Below, one piece after another: positions 25,164-34,012 of a stretch of 64,000 nucleotides of DNA. Under the pieces are notes generated by a model that saw only the letters and a list, made by a program, of their open reading frames with translations, was not told the DNA's origin and did no database searches. The DNA comes from Chromobacterium alkanivorans. Lineage in GTDB: Bacteria > Pseudomonadota > Gammaproteobacteria > Burkholderiales > Chromobacteriaceae. The DNA lies in assembly GCF_016937655.1 (NCBI RefSeq), contig NZ_JAFHKL010000008.1, positions 124,001 to 188,000 of the forward strand, given 5' to 3'. The position numbers and the translations under genes are program-made. Position 1 is the first letter of the stretch. Every line of letters begins with the position of its first letter.

Positions 25164-26096
25164 ATGTCGCTGGATCTATCCGTTTCCTGGCTGGGCATGA
25201 AGATGGCCAGCCCCCTGTTCAACGCGTCCGGCGTCTATTGCCGCACCCGGGAAGAGCTGGAGCAGGTGCGCCGCTCCGCCGCCGGCGCGGTGGTGACCAA
25301 GAGCTGCACGCTGGAACCGCGCGCCGGCAACCCCGAGCCGCGCTACCGGCGCACCGCGCTGGGCAGCATCAACTCCATGGGCCTGCCCAACGAGGGCTAC
25401 CGCTATTACCTGGATTACGCCCAAGCCTACGACGACGTCAAGCCGCTGTTCCTGTCGGTGTCCGGCATGACGCTGGACGACACCCTGGCCATTCTGGACG
25501 AGCTGGCGGAACGCAAGCTGCCCTGCTTGCCGGAGGTGAACCTGTCCTGCCCCAATCTGCCGGGCAAGCCGCAGCTGGGCTATGACTTCGCCGCCAGCGC
25601 CGAGGCTCTGGCGGCGATCAGCCGGCGCTATGCGCGGCCGTTCGGCGTCAAGCTGCCGCCGTATTTCGATCCGGCCCATTTCGCCGCGATGGCCGCGGTG
25701 CTGAACGCCTTCCCGCTGCTGCGCTTCGTCACCTGCATCAACTCGGTGGGCAACGGCCTGGTGATCGATCTGGACAGCGAGTCGGCGGTGATCAAGCCCA
25801 AGGGCGGGCTGGGCGGCTTGGGCGGCGATTACGTGCTGCCGACGGCCTTGGCCAATGTGCGCGAGTTCGCCGTGCTGCTGGCCGACAAGCATGTGATCGG
25901 CTGCGGTGGGGTGAAGAGCGGGGCCGAGGCCTTCATGCACATCCTGGCCGGCGCCACCGCGGTGCAGGTGGGCACCTGCCTGCACGAGGAGGGCGTCAGC
26001 GTCTTCGAGCGCATCGAGGCGGAGCTGGCCGCCATTATGCGGGCCAAGGGCTATCGGCGGCTGGAGGATTTCCGCGGACGGCTGAAGACTTTGTGA
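25164..26096 (+). CDS. class 1A-type dihydroorotate dehydrogenase
   Basis: A 310-residue FMN TIM-barrel enzyme. The catalytic loop NLSCPNLPGKPQ carries the base cysteine typical of class 1 enzymes; class 2 enzymes use serine. Length and N-terminus (LDLSVSWLGMKMASPLFNASG) match class 1A PyrDA, which uses fumarate as electron acceptor and is soluble. No partner PyrK gene is adjacent, which argues against class 1B. The start was chosen for the GGAGGG ribosome site; an upstream ATG at 25143 is the alternative. Most proteobacteria make UMP with a membrane class 2 enzyme, so this may be a second or acquired version. Confidence 0.88.
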   Translation: MSLDLSVSWLGMKMASPLFNASGVYCRTREELEQVRRSAAGAVVTKSCTLEPRAGNPEPRYRRTALGSINSMGLPNEGYRYYLDYAQAYDDVKPLFLSVSGMTLDDTLAILDELAERKLPCLPEVNLSCPNLPGKPQLGYDFAASAEALAAISRRYARPFGVKLPPYFDPAHFAAMAAVLNAFPLLRFVTCINSVGNGLVIDLDSESAVIKPKGGLGGLGGDYVLPTALANVREFAVLLADKHVIGCGGVKSGAEAFMHILAGATAVQVGTCLHEEGVSVFERIEAELAAIMRAKGYRRLEDFRGRLKTL

Positions 26097-26103
26097 GCGC
26101 ATG

Positions 26104-26132
26104 AAAAAAGCCCGGAGAGTCCGGGCTTTTTT
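26104..26132. terminator. terminator after the dihydroorotate dehydrogenase gene
   Basis: A 13-bp perfect stem (26104-26116 with 26120-26132) has a GAG loop and A/T runs at both ends. Confidence 0.9.
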
Positions 26133-26135
26133 CTA

Positions 26136-26277
26136 AGAACCTGCTCAAAGTCTGCTGCGCGTCGGCGATACGGCGTTGAAAACGAGCTCAAAATGCTCAT
26201 GTACCACTTGTACATTCCGCTTTTTCGCTCGTTTTCGCCTTGTCTCGCCCTTGCTCGCGAGACTTTGAACAGGCTCT
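26136..26277. repeat. 142-bp dispersed inverted-ended element, copy 2
   Basis: Same length as copy 1 and nearly identical inside. The ends are AGAACCTGCTCAAAGTCT and, from the other side, AGAGCCTGTTCAAAGTCT (16 of 18 match). The sub-terminal block TCAAAGTCT differs from copy 1 (TTACGATCT) at both ends together, so pairing between the ends has been kept. Confidence 0.8.
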
Positions 26278-26278
26278 A

Positions 26279-26338
26279 CGAACGTGTTTACGATCGCGCG
26301 AGCTATCGCCGCAGCGCAGCAGATCGTAAACAGGCTCT
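26279..26338. repeat. 60-bp internal-deletion derivative of the element
   Basis: It carries only the two ends of the element: GAACGTGTTTACGATCG-type on the left and AGATCGTAAACAGGCTCT on the right, the copy 1-type sub-terminal block. Almost the whole interior is missing. It follows copy 2 directly, and its right end touches the ettA stop codon. Confidence 0.7.
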
Positions 26339-28005
26339 TAACGGCTGATCGGCTTGTAGCGGATACGCTTGGGCTTGGCGGCTTCCTCGCCCAGGCGTTT
26401 CTTCTTGTCGGCCTCGTACTCCTGGTAGTTGCCGTCGAAGAAGGTCCATTGCGACTCGCCTTCCGCCGCCAGGATGTGGGTGGCGATCCGGTCCAGGAAC
26501 CAGCGGTCGTGGGAAATCACGAACACGGTGCCGGCGTATTCCAGCAGCGCGTCTTCCAGCGCGCGCAGGGTTTCCACGTCCAGGTCGTTGGACGGTTCGT
26601 CCAGCAGCAGCACGTTGCCGCCCTTGAGCAGGGTCTTGGCCAGGTGCAGGCGGCCGCGTTCGCCGCCGGAGAGCATGCCCACCTTCTTCTGCTGATCGGC
26701 GCCCTTGAAGTTGAAGCGGCCGAGGTAGGCGCGGCTGGACATCTCGAACTTGCCTACGGTGAGGATGTCGGCGCCGGCGGCCACGTCCTCGAACACGGTC
26801 TTGTCGCCGTCCAGGCCCTCGCGGGTCTGTTCGACGAAGGCCATCTGCACGGTCTGGCCGATCTTGACCTCGCCGCTGTCCGGCTGCTCCTTGCCGGCTA
26901 TCATCTTGAACAGCGTCGATTTACCGGCGCCGTTGGGACCGATGATGCCGACGATGGCGCCCGGCGGGGCCTTGAAGCTGAGATTGTCGATCAGCAGGCG
27001 GTCGCCGAAGCCCTTGGACACGCCGTTGAACTCGATCACCTCGTTGCCCAGGCGCTCGGCCACCGGGATGAAGATTTCCTGGGTTTCGTTGCGCTTCTGG
27101 GTTTCGTAGCTGGACAGTTCTTCGAAGCGGGCCAGACGCGCCTTGGACTTGGCCTGGCGGCCTTTCGGGTTCTGGCGCACCCATTCCAGTTCCTGCTTCA
27201 TCGCCTTCATGCGCGCGCCTTCGCTCTTGGATTCCTGCGCCAGGCGGGCTTCCTTCTGCTCCAGCCAGCTGGAGTAATTGCCTTTCCACGGGATGCCTTC
27301 GCCGCGGTCCAGTTCCAGAATCCACTCGGCGGCATTGTCCAGGAAGTAGCGATCATGGGTGACGGCCACCACGGTGCCGGGGAAGCGCACCAGGAATTGC
27401 TCCAGCCATTCCACCGATTCCGCGTCCAGGTGGTTGGTGGGTTCGTCCAGCAGCAGCATGTCGGGCTTGGACAGCAGCAGCTTGCACAGCGCCACGCGGC
27501 GCTTCTCGCCGCCGGATAGCGGGGCGATCTTGGCGTCCCACGGCGGCAGGCGCAGCGCGTCGGCGGCGATTTCCAGCTGGTGTTCCACGTTGTCGTTGGC
27601 GCCGGCGGCGATGATGGCCTCCAGCTTGGCCTGTTCTTCGGCCAGCGCGTCGAAGTCGGCGTCCGGGTCGGCGTAGGCGGCGTACACCTCTTCCAGCCGC
27701 TTTTGCGCGCCCATCACGTCGCCCATGCCGCTTTCCACTTCCTCGCGCACGGTTTTTTCGGGGTCCAGCTGCGGTTCCTGCGGCAGGTAGCCGATCTTGA
27801 CGCCGGCCAGGTGTTGTACCTCGCCCTCGTATTCCTTGTCCGCGCCGGCCATGATGCGCAGCACGGTGGACTTACCGGCGCCGTTCAGGCCCAGCAGGCC
27901 GATCTTGGCGCCGGGGAAGAAGGACAGGGAGATGTCCTTGATGATCTGGCGCTTGGGCGGAACGATCTTGCTCACGCGGAGCATGGACATTACATATTGT
28001 GCCAT
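26338..28005 (-). CDS. ettA: energy-dependent translational throttle protein EttA (ABC-F)
   Basis: A 555-residue ABC-F ATPase, exactly the size of E. coli EttA. It binds the ribosomal E site and gates the first elongation step according to the ATP/ADP ratio. Two ABC domains carry Walker A (GLNGAGKST and GPNGAGKST), signature (LSGGEKRRV and LSGGERGRL) and Walker B ([11 protein letters not shown] and LLLDEPSNDLD). The arm and P-site tRNA-interaction linker lie between them (about 240-320; RQNPKGRQAKSKARLARF). Its TAA stop abuts the 60-bp repeat derivative. DUF456 follows upstream on the same strand. Confidence 0.96.
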   Translation of the reverse strand: MAQYVMSMLRVSKIVPPKRQIIKDISLSFFPGAKIGLLGLNGAGKSTVLRIMAGADKEYEGEVQHLAGVKIGYLPQEPQLDPEKTVREEVESGMGDVMGAQKRLEEVYAAYADPDADFDALAEEQAKLEAIIAAGANDNVEHQLEIAADALRLPPWDAKIAPLSGGEKRRVALCKLLLSKPDMLLLDEPTNHLDAESVEWLEQFLVRFPGTVVAVTHDRYFLDNAAEWILELDRGEGIPWKGNYSSWLEQKEARLAQESKSEGARMKAMKQELEWVRQNPKGRQAKSKARLARFEELSSYETQKRNETQEIFIPVAERLGNEVIEFNGVSKGFGDRLLIDNLSFKAPPGAIVGIIGPNGAGKSTLFKMIAGKEQPDSGEVKIGQTVQMAFVEQTREGLDGDKTVFEDVAAGADILTVGKFEMSSRAYLGRFNFKGADQQKKVGMLSGGERGRLHLAKTLLKGGNVLLLDEPSNDLDVETLRALEDALLEYAGTVFVISHDRWFLDRIATHILAAEGESQWTFFDGNYQEYEADKKKRLGEEAAKPKRIRYKPISR

Positions 28006-28080
28006 CGGTATTCACGCTGGATTGAAGGGGATAAACCGGGATTCTACCAAATCCCCCGGTTTAGGCCAGCCGCGCGGCCG

Positions 28081-28560
28081 CTAGAACAGGAGCGCCAGCG
28101 CCGCGGTCGCCAGCATGGCGAAGGCGCAGGCCACTTTGGCCACCGCGCCGACGATGAAGCCGATGAAGGTGCCGATGCCGACCTTGCCGGCCTGGAAGGC
28201 GTCCTTGCGGGCGATGAACTCGCCGATGACGGCGCCGACCAGCGGACCGAGCAGCACGCCGGCCAGGCCGAAGAACATGCCGACGATGCCGCCGATGAAG
28301 GCGCCCCACAGCGCCTGGCTGCTGGCGCCGCTGGCCTTGGCGCCGAGCAGGCCGGCGAAGAAATCTATCACCAGACCCAGCGCGGTGAGCAGGGCCATGA
28401 TGATCAGGCTGATCGCGCCCAGGTGGTTGAAGTTGTCCAGCCAGGCGGCCAGCAGCAGGCCGCCGAACATCAGCGGCAGGCCGGGGATGATGGGCAGCAT
28501 GGTGCCGGCCAGGCCGGCGACGATGAGCAGGGCGGCGAGAACGTAGCCGGCGATTTCCAT
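28081..28560 (-). CDS. DUF456 membrane protein
   Basis: A 159-residue integral membrane protein of the DUF456 family, with four to five hydrophobic segments rich in Gly and Ala (GTMLPIIPGLPLMFGG, GAFIGGIVGMFFGLAGVLLGPLVGA). No function is established for the family. It starts at an ATG 49 bases after the ppk1 stop on the same strand, so it may be co-transcribed with ppk1. Confidence 0.88.
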   Translation of the reverse strand: MEIAGYVLAALLIVAGLAGTMLPIIPGLPLMFGGLLLAAWLDNFNHLGAISLIIMALLTALGLVIDFFAGLLGAKASGASSQALWGAFIGGIVGMFFGLAGVLLGPLVGAVIGEFIARKDAFQAGKVGIGTFIGFIVGAVAKVACAFAMLATAALALLF

Positions 28561-28609
28561 GGTGGTCCTTGCAAGGGAAGGCGCCCGCGGCGGGGCCGCG
28601 GGCCGGGTG

Positions 28610-30667
28610 TCAGCGGGTGTACTCTTCCAGCAGCTGCAATTGCGCGCAATGCAGCTTGCCGCGCGAAGTGCGGCGTTTGTAGCTGCCGTCCGGCTGCATG
28701 TCCCAGGCGTTGACGTTGTCGTCCAGGTAGAGGCGCAGCGCCTCCTTGATCACCCGGCGCTTGAGCTTGGCGTCGACGATGGGCACGCAGGTTTCGATGC
28801 GGCGGAAGAAGTTGCGGCCCATCCAGTCGGCGCTGGCGATCAGCAGGTCTTCCTTGCGGTCGTTGTGGAAGTAGAACACGCGCGGGTGCTCCAGGAAGCG
28901 GCCGACGATGGAGCGCACGACGATGTTGTCGGACAGCCCGGGCACGCCGGGCCGCAGCGCGCACACGCCGCGCACGATCAGCTGAATCTTGACCCCGGCC
29001 TGGCTGGCGCGGTACAGCGCGTGGATCACCTGGCTTTCCAGCAAGGCGTTCATCTTGGCGATGATCTGCGCCGGCTTGCCGGCCTGGGCGTGGGCGATTT
29101 CGCGGTCTATCGCCTCCATCACCATGCTGTGCAGCGTGAACGGGCTCTGGAACAGCAGCTTGAGCTGGCTGGCGCGGCCCAGGCCGGTCAGCTGCACGAA
29201 GATGTCGTTGACGTCGCTGGCGATTTGCTCGTTGCAGGTCAGCAGGCCGAAGTCGGTGTAGAGGCGGGCGGTGCGCGGGTGGTAGTTGCCGGTGCCCAGG
29301 TGCACGTAGCGGCGCAGGCCGTGCTCTTCGCGGCGCACCACCATCAGCATCTTGGCGTGCACCTTGTAGCCGATCACGCCGTAGACCACGTGGGCGCCGG
29401 CGTCTTCCAGCCGGCTGGCCCAGCCGATATTGGCTTCCTCGTCGAAGCGCGCCATCAGCTCCACCACCACGGTCACCTGTTTGCCGGCGCGGGCGGCGGC
29501 GATCAGCGACTCCATCAGCACCGAGTCGGTGCCGGTGCGGTAGACCGTCATCTTGATGGCCACCACGTGCGGATCGGACGCGGCCAGCGTCAGCATGTCG
29601 ATGACGGGCTGGAAGCTCTGGAACGGGTGGTGCAGCAGGATGTCGCCCTTGCGGATGGCGTCGAACAGCGGCGTCTTCTTGCGCAGCATCTCCGGCAGCG
29701 TGGGGATGAAGGGCGTGAATTTCAGGTCCGGCCGATCCACCAGGTCCGGCACCTGCATCAGCCGCACCAGATTGACCGGGCCGTTGACGCGGTAGACGTC
29801 GCGCGGCTTGAGGTTGAACTGGGTCAGCAGGAATTCTTCCATGTGCGCCGGGCAGGTGTCGGCGATCTCCAGCCGCACCGCGTCGCCGAACTGGCGCTGG
29901 CGCAACTCGCCCTGCAAGGCGGTGCGCAGGTTCTTCACGTCTTCGTCTTCCACCGTCAGCTCGCTGTCGCGGGTGACGCGGAACTGGTAGCAGCCCTTGA
30001 CCGCCATGCCGCTGAACAGTTCGTGCACATGGGAGTGCAGGATGGAGGACAGGAAGACGAAGGTGTGGCGGTGGCCGTCGCTGACGTCCGCCGGCAATTT
30101 GATTACCCGCGGCAGGATGCGCGGCGCCTGCACGATGGCGATGCCGGAGGCGCGGCCGAAGGCGTCGCGGCCTTCCAGTTCCACCGCGAAGTTCAAGGAC
30201 TTGTTCAGCACCTTGGGGAAGGGATGGGACGGATCGAGCCCGATCGGGGTCAGGATGGGCATCAGCTCGCGGAAGAAGAAATCCTTCACCCATTGCTGTT
30301 GCGCCGGGCTCCATTCATTGCGGCGCAGGAAGATGATGTTTTCCTCGCGCAGCGCCGGAAACAGCACTTCGCTCATCACCGCGTACTGGTCGCGCACCAG
30401 CTGGTGCGCGGCGGTGGCCACCTTGGCCAGCGCCTGCTCCGGCGTGGAGCCGTCGGCCAGGATGCGTTCCGGGGTGGCCTCGGCGGTTTCCTGCAGCCAG
30501 GCCACGCGCACTTCGAAGAACTCGTCCATGTTGGAGGACACGATGCACAGGAATTTCAGCCGTTCCAGCAGCGGCAGATTGGCGTCTTCCGCCTGGGCCA
30601 GCACGCGGCGGTTGAATTCGAGAAGGCCAAGTTCGCGATTGATCAGCAGGTCTTGCGTGTGTGACAT
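28610..30667 (-). CDS. ppk1: polyphosphate kinase 1
   Basis: A 685-residue enzyme, close to the 688 of E. coli PPK1. It reversibly polymerises the gamma-phosphate of ATP into polyphosphate. Domain order fits PPK1: N domain (INRELGLLEFNRRVLAQAED), head domain, and two C-terminal phospholipase D-like domains with VHAKMLMVVRRE and HLGTGNYHPRTARLYTDFGL. It is membrane-associated in other bacteria. The usual partner exopolyphosphatase gene (ppx) is not adjacent. Confidence 0.96.
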   Translation of the reverse strand: MSHTQDLLINRELGLLEFNRRVLAQAEDANLPLLERLKFLCIVSSNMDEFFEVRVAWLQETAEATPERILADGSTPEQALAKVATAAHQLVRDQYAVMSEVLFPALREENIIFLRRNEWSPAQQQWVKDFFFRELMPILTPIGLDPSHPFPKVLNKSLNFAVELEGRDAFGRASGIAIVQAPRILPRVIKLPADVSDGHRHTFVFLSSILHSHVHELFSGMAVKGCYQFRVTRDSELTVEDEDVKNLRTALQGELRQRQFGDAVRLEIADTCPAHMEEFLLTQFNLKPRDVYRVNGPVNLVRLMQVPDLVDRPDLKFTPFIPTLPEMLRKKTPLFDAIRKGDILLHHPFQSFQPVIDMLTLAASDPHVVAIKMTVYRTGTDSVLMESLIAAARAGKQVTVVVELMARFDEEANIGWASRLEDAGAHVVYGVIGYKVHAKMLMVVRREEHGLRRYVHLGTGNYHPRTARLYTDFGLLTCNEQIASDVNDIFVQLTGLGRASQLKLLFQSPFTLHSMVMEAIDREIAHAQAGKPAQIIAKMNALLESQVIHALYRASQAGVKIQLIVRGVCALRPGVPGLSDNIVVRSIVGRFLEHPRVFYFHNDRKEDLLIASADWMGRNFFRRIETCVPIVDAKLKRRVIKEALRLYLDDNVNAWDMQPDGSYKRRTSRGKLHCAQLQLLEEYTR

Positions 30668-30738
30668 ACGGGGTTCAAGCCAACGGTGGAGAGTTCAGGG
30701 AAAAACAAAGCCCTCGCTTGGAGGGCTGGGCATGGCGA

Positions 30739-31011
30739 TTAGTTCTGCGGCGGAGTATAGCCGGCGGGAGCGTCGGCGCCGTCGCCGAAGAAGTAGGCTT
30801 CCAGCTGCGCGGCCAGGTACTGGCGGGCGCGGGCGTCGGCCAGGCTCAGGCGGTTTTCGTTGATCAGCATGGTCTGATAGCGCAGCCAGCCTTGCCAGGC
30901 TTCCTTGGAAACGCTGTCAAACACTCGCTTGCCCAGTTCGCCCGGCAGCGGCGGGAAGTCGAGGGCTTCGGCTTCGCGGCCCAGCTTGACGCAATTGACG
31001 GTTCTGCTCAT
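30739..31011 (-). CDS. YggX-type Fe(2+)-trafficking protein
   Basis: A 90-residue cytosolic protein of the YggX family. The conserved N-terminus [21 protein letters not shown] includes the conserved Cys7, and [20 protein letters not shown] is the family core. It is linked to protection of iron-sulphur clusters from oxidative damage. It is a short gene between argA and ppk1 on the same strand. Confidence 0.94.
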   Translation of the reverse strand: MSRTVNCVKLGREAEALDFPPLPGELGKRVFDSVSKEAWQGWLRYQTMLINENRLSLADARARQYLAAQLEAYFFGDGADAPAGYTPPQN

Positions 31012-31098
31012 GGCGCAATCCTTAAAATATCGGAAAAAGGTTAATTCAATATTGTGTCACAGAGATGAAACGCTTCCAACCTCGACGCGGCCCCAGTC

Positions 31099-32403
31099 TT
31101 ACAAGACCTTGACGAAAACTTTGGAGCGGCGCTGATAGTTGTAGAACTGCTGCCGCGCCAGCGGCAGCGCGCTCTTGTCCGCCTCGGCGAAGCCGCGCTC
31201 GACGAACCAGTGCGCGGTCTGGGTGGTGAGCACGAACAGCGATTGCAGGCCCTGGGTGCGCGCCTGGTATTCCACGTGTTTGAGCAGCATCTCGCCAAAG
31301 CCGCCGTCGCGCTTGTCCTGCGCTACCGCCAGGCAGGCCAGCTCGGCGGTGCCAGCGTCGGCGAAGGAGTGCATGGCCACGCAGCCGTAGATCTTGCCGT
31401 CGTGTTCCAGCACCGAGTATTCGCCTATCTCCACTTCCAAGTGTTCGCGGCTGCGCTTGACCAGCACGCCTTGCTCTTCCAGCGGCTGGATCAGGCCGAT
31501 GATGTCGCCGATGTCTTCGATGCTGGCGTTGCGCACCCGCACCAGCGGATCGCGGGCGATCATGGTGCCGTTGCCGCCGCGGGTGAAGTGCTCCACCAGC
31601 AGCGCGCCGTCGGCGTGGCGGCTGATCAAGTGGGCGCGCGGAATGCCTTCGCGGGTGGCGCGGATGGCGTAGGGCAGGTAGGCGCTGACGTCGTCCTGCA
31701 GCCGGCCGGAGGCCAGCAGGTCTTCGGCCTGTTGCGCGGTCAGCGTGCTGATCAGCTCCTCGTCCAGCATCACGCCGCGTTGCTCGATCACGAAGATCAG
31801 CTTCTCCGCCTTCAGGGTGATGGCGACGTGGGTGGCCAGTTCTTCCATGGTCAGGTTGAAGGCCTCGCCGGTCAGCGAATAGCCGATGGGGGACAGCAGC
31901 ACCAGTTCGCCGTGGTCCAGGCGGGCGCGGATGGCGGCGCCGTCGGCGCGGCGCACCTGGCCGGTGTATTGCATGTCCACGCCGTCCAGCACGCCCAGCG
32001 GCTGGGCGGTGACGAAATTGCCGCCGGCCACGCGCAGATGGGCGCCGTGCATCGGCGAATTGGGCATGCCCATGGACAGCAGCGCCTCGATGTCGCAGCG
32101 GGTGGCGCCGGCCGCCTGCTTGACCACGTCCATGGTGGCGGCGTCGGTGACGCGGCGGTCGCGGTGGAACAGGCGGGCGATGCCGTGGCGTTTCAGCAGG
32201 CCTTCGATCTGCGGGCGGATGCCGTGCACCAGCACGATGCGCACGCCCAGGCTGACCAAGAGGTTGATGTCCTGGGCCAGGCTGGAGAATTCGCCGTCCT
32301 GCAGGGTTTCGCCGCTGACGGCCAGCACGAAGGTCTTGCCGCGGTAGGCGTTGATGTAGGGGGCGGCTTCGCGAAAGGAAAGCACGAACTCGCGGGTAAG
32401 CAT
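31099..32403 (-). CDS. argA: N-acetylglutamate synthase
   Basis: A 434-residue enzyme of arginine biosynthesis that acetylates glutamate with acetyl-CoA. An N-terminal amino-acid-kinase-like domain (about 20-290; VSLGVRIVLVHGIRPQIEGLL) provides arginine feedback sensing, and a C-terminal GNAT domain (about 295-434; ACLAVAQDKRDGGFGEMLLKH) does catalysis. Domain order and length match the classical ArgA. Allosteric inhibition by arginine is expected from the family. Confidence 0.96.
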   Translation of the reverse strand: MLTREFVLSFREAAPYINAYRGKTFVLAVSGETLQDGEFSSLAQDINLLVSLGVRIVLVHGIRPQIEGLLKRHGIARLFHRDRRVTDAATMDVVKQAAGATRCDIEALLSMGMPNSPMHGAHLRVAGGNFVTAQPLGVLDGVDMQYTGQVRRADGAAIRARLDHGELVLLSPIGYSLTGEAFNLTMEELATHVAITLKAEKLIFVIEQRGVMLDEELISTLTAQQAEDLLASGRLQDDVSAYLPYAIRATREGIPRAHLISRHADGALLVEHFTRGGNGTMIARDPLVRVRNASIEDIGDIIGLIQPLEEQGVLVKRSREHLEVEIGEYSVLEHDGKIYGCVAMHSFADAGTAELACLAVAQDKRDGGFGEMLLKHVEYQARTQGLQSLFVLTTQTAHWFVERGFAEADKSALPLARQQFYNYQRRSKVFVKVL

Positions 32404-32500
32404 GGGCTGCGGCTCCGGCCGGGAAACTAGGGTTGAGCCGGATAGCGTAGCAGGAATGACGGTGTTTTGCAGGCGGACAATGACGGGGACGGATGAAAAA

Positions 32501-32523
32501 CGCCCCTGGGGAAACCAGGGGCG
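32501..32523 (-). terminator. terminator after ctpA
   Basis: A 9-bp stem (32501-32509 with 32515-32523) is followed on the minus strand by TTTTT. It lies just past the ctpA stop. Confidence 0.8.
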
Positions 32524-32545
32524 CCGAATGGCCGCCGCGGCGGGC

Positions 32546-33985
32546 TCAGCCGCCTTTTTTCTGCAGGATCTGCTGGACCTTGAGGATGTTCAGCGCCTGC
32601 GACAGCTGGTTGTCGTTTTTCGGGTTGGGATCGCGCGGGCCGAACTGGCTCTTCTCCTCCGGCTTGGCCTTGTCCTTGCCGTCGTCCGCCGGCTTGAGCG
32701 GGGCGGGGGCCGGCTGCGACGCCGGCTTGGCGCTGCTCTTGGGCGCCGGCTTGTCCTCGCCGTTGGGATTGGCCAAGTGGTTTTCCAGATCGGCTTCGCG
32801 CACGCGGATGGCCTGTTCCGCCGCGGTCAGCGTGCCGTCCTCCACCACCACGTCCGGCACGATGCCCTTGGCCTGGATCGAGCGGCCGTTGGGCGTGAAG
32901 TAGCGGGCGGTGGTCAGCTTGATGCCGCCGGCGTTGCCCAGCGGCATGATGGACTGCACCGAGCCCTTGCCAAAAGTCTGGGTGCCCACCAGCACCGCGC
33001 GCTTGTGGTCCTGCAGCGCGCCGGCGACGATTTCAGACGCCGAGGCGGAGCCGCCGTTGACCAGCACCACCAGCGGCACGTTGCGGGCTTCCACCGGCAA
33101 GCGGGCCAGCGGGTCGCTGCCGTTGGGGCGCGCGTAGTTCTGCAGATTGGCGGTCAGCCGCATCTTGGCGTCCGGGGTGCGGCCCTCGGTGTAGACCACC
33201 AGCTGGTTCTTGGCCAGGAAGGCGGCGGACACGCCCACCGCGCCGTTGAGCAGGCCGCCCGGGTCGTCGCGCAGATCCAGCACCAGGCCTTTCAGCGCCT
33301 GCTTGTTTTCCTTGTACAGCGCCTGCACGCCGGCGGCCAGGTCCTCGGAGGTGTGCTCCTGGAACTGGGTGATGCGCACATAGCCGAAGTCCGGCTCCAG
33401 CAGCTTGTACTTGACGCTCTTGGTCTTGATCACCGCGCGCGCCAGCGTGAACACCAGGGGCTTGGTTTCCGTTTTGCGGGCGATGGTCAGCGTGACCTTG
33501 GTGCCCGGCTTGCCGCGCATTTTCTTCACCGCGTCGGTCAGCGACAGGCCGCGCACCGGGGTGTCGTCGATCTTGATGATCAGGTCGCCGCTCTTGATGC
33601 CGGCCTTCTGCGCCGGGGTGTCCTCGATCGGCGACACCACCTTGACCAGGCCGTCCTCGGCGCCGATCTCGATGCCGAGTCCGCCGAATTCGCCCTGGGT
33701 GCCTTCCTTCAGCTCCTTGAACGCGTCCGGGTCCATGTAGTCGGAGTGCGGGTCCAGGCCGGTCAGCATGCCCTTGATGGCCGCGGTGATCAGCTTCTTG
33801 TCTTCCACCGGGTCGACGTAGTCCTGCTTGATGCGGCCAAACACTTCGGCGAAGGTGCGCAGCTCGCTCAGCGGCAGCGGGGATTCGCCCTTGTCGGCAA
33901 AGGCTTGCATGCTCAGCGTCAGCACGCCGCCGGCCATGGCGCCGGCCACTAGCCAGGCAATCTTCTTCATTCTTTGGCTGCTCAT
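32546..33985 (-). CDS. ctpA: carboxy-terminal processing peptidase (S41)
   Basis: A 479-residue exported serine protease of the Ctp family. An N-terminal signal or anchor segment (6-30) precedes a PDZ domain (about 100-175) and the catalytic region with GGSASASE (Ser near 315) and TFGKGSVQ (Lys340) forming the Ser-Lys dyad. The C-terminal 70 residues are Lys/Pro/Asp-rich. Such enzymes trim periplasmic or murein-related proteins. Start alternatives are ATG at 33985 and 33970. It shares strand and spacing with envC and gpmI, and a murein-hydrolase activator next to a Ctp protease suggests joint control of cell-wall cleavage. Confidence 0.94.
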   Translation of the reverse strand: MSSQRMKKIAWLVAGAMAGGVLTLSMQAFADKGESPLPLSELRTFAEVFGRIKQDYVDPVEDKKLITAAIKGMLTGLDPHSDYMDPDAFKELKEGTQGEFGGLGIEIGAEDGLVKVVSPIEDTPAQKAGIKSGDLIIKIDDTPVRGLSLTDAVKKMRGKPGTKVTLTIARKTETKPLVFTLARAVIKTKSVKYKLLEPDFGYVRITQFQEHTSEDLAAGVQALYKENKQALKGLVLDLRDDPGGLLNGAVGVSAAFLAKNQLVVYTEGRTPDAKMRLTANLQNYARPNGSDPLARLPVEARNVPLVVLVNGGSASASEIVAGALQDHKRAVLVGTQTFGKGSVQSIMPLGNAGGIKLTTARYFTPNGRSIQAKGIVPDVVVEDGTLTAAEQAIRVREADLENHLANPNGEDKPAPKSSAKPASQPAPAPLKPADDGKDKAKPEEKSQFGPRDPNPKNDNQLSQALNILKVQQILQKKGG

Positions 33986-34012
33986 GTTTGTTATCTGTCT
34001 CCGTTGCCTGGC

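Noticed and set aside
28559-30664. Plus-strand open frame of 701 codons opposite ppk1
   Set aside because: It is an antisense shadow of ppk1 in GC-rich sequence, rich in Gly, Gln, His and Val with no domain.
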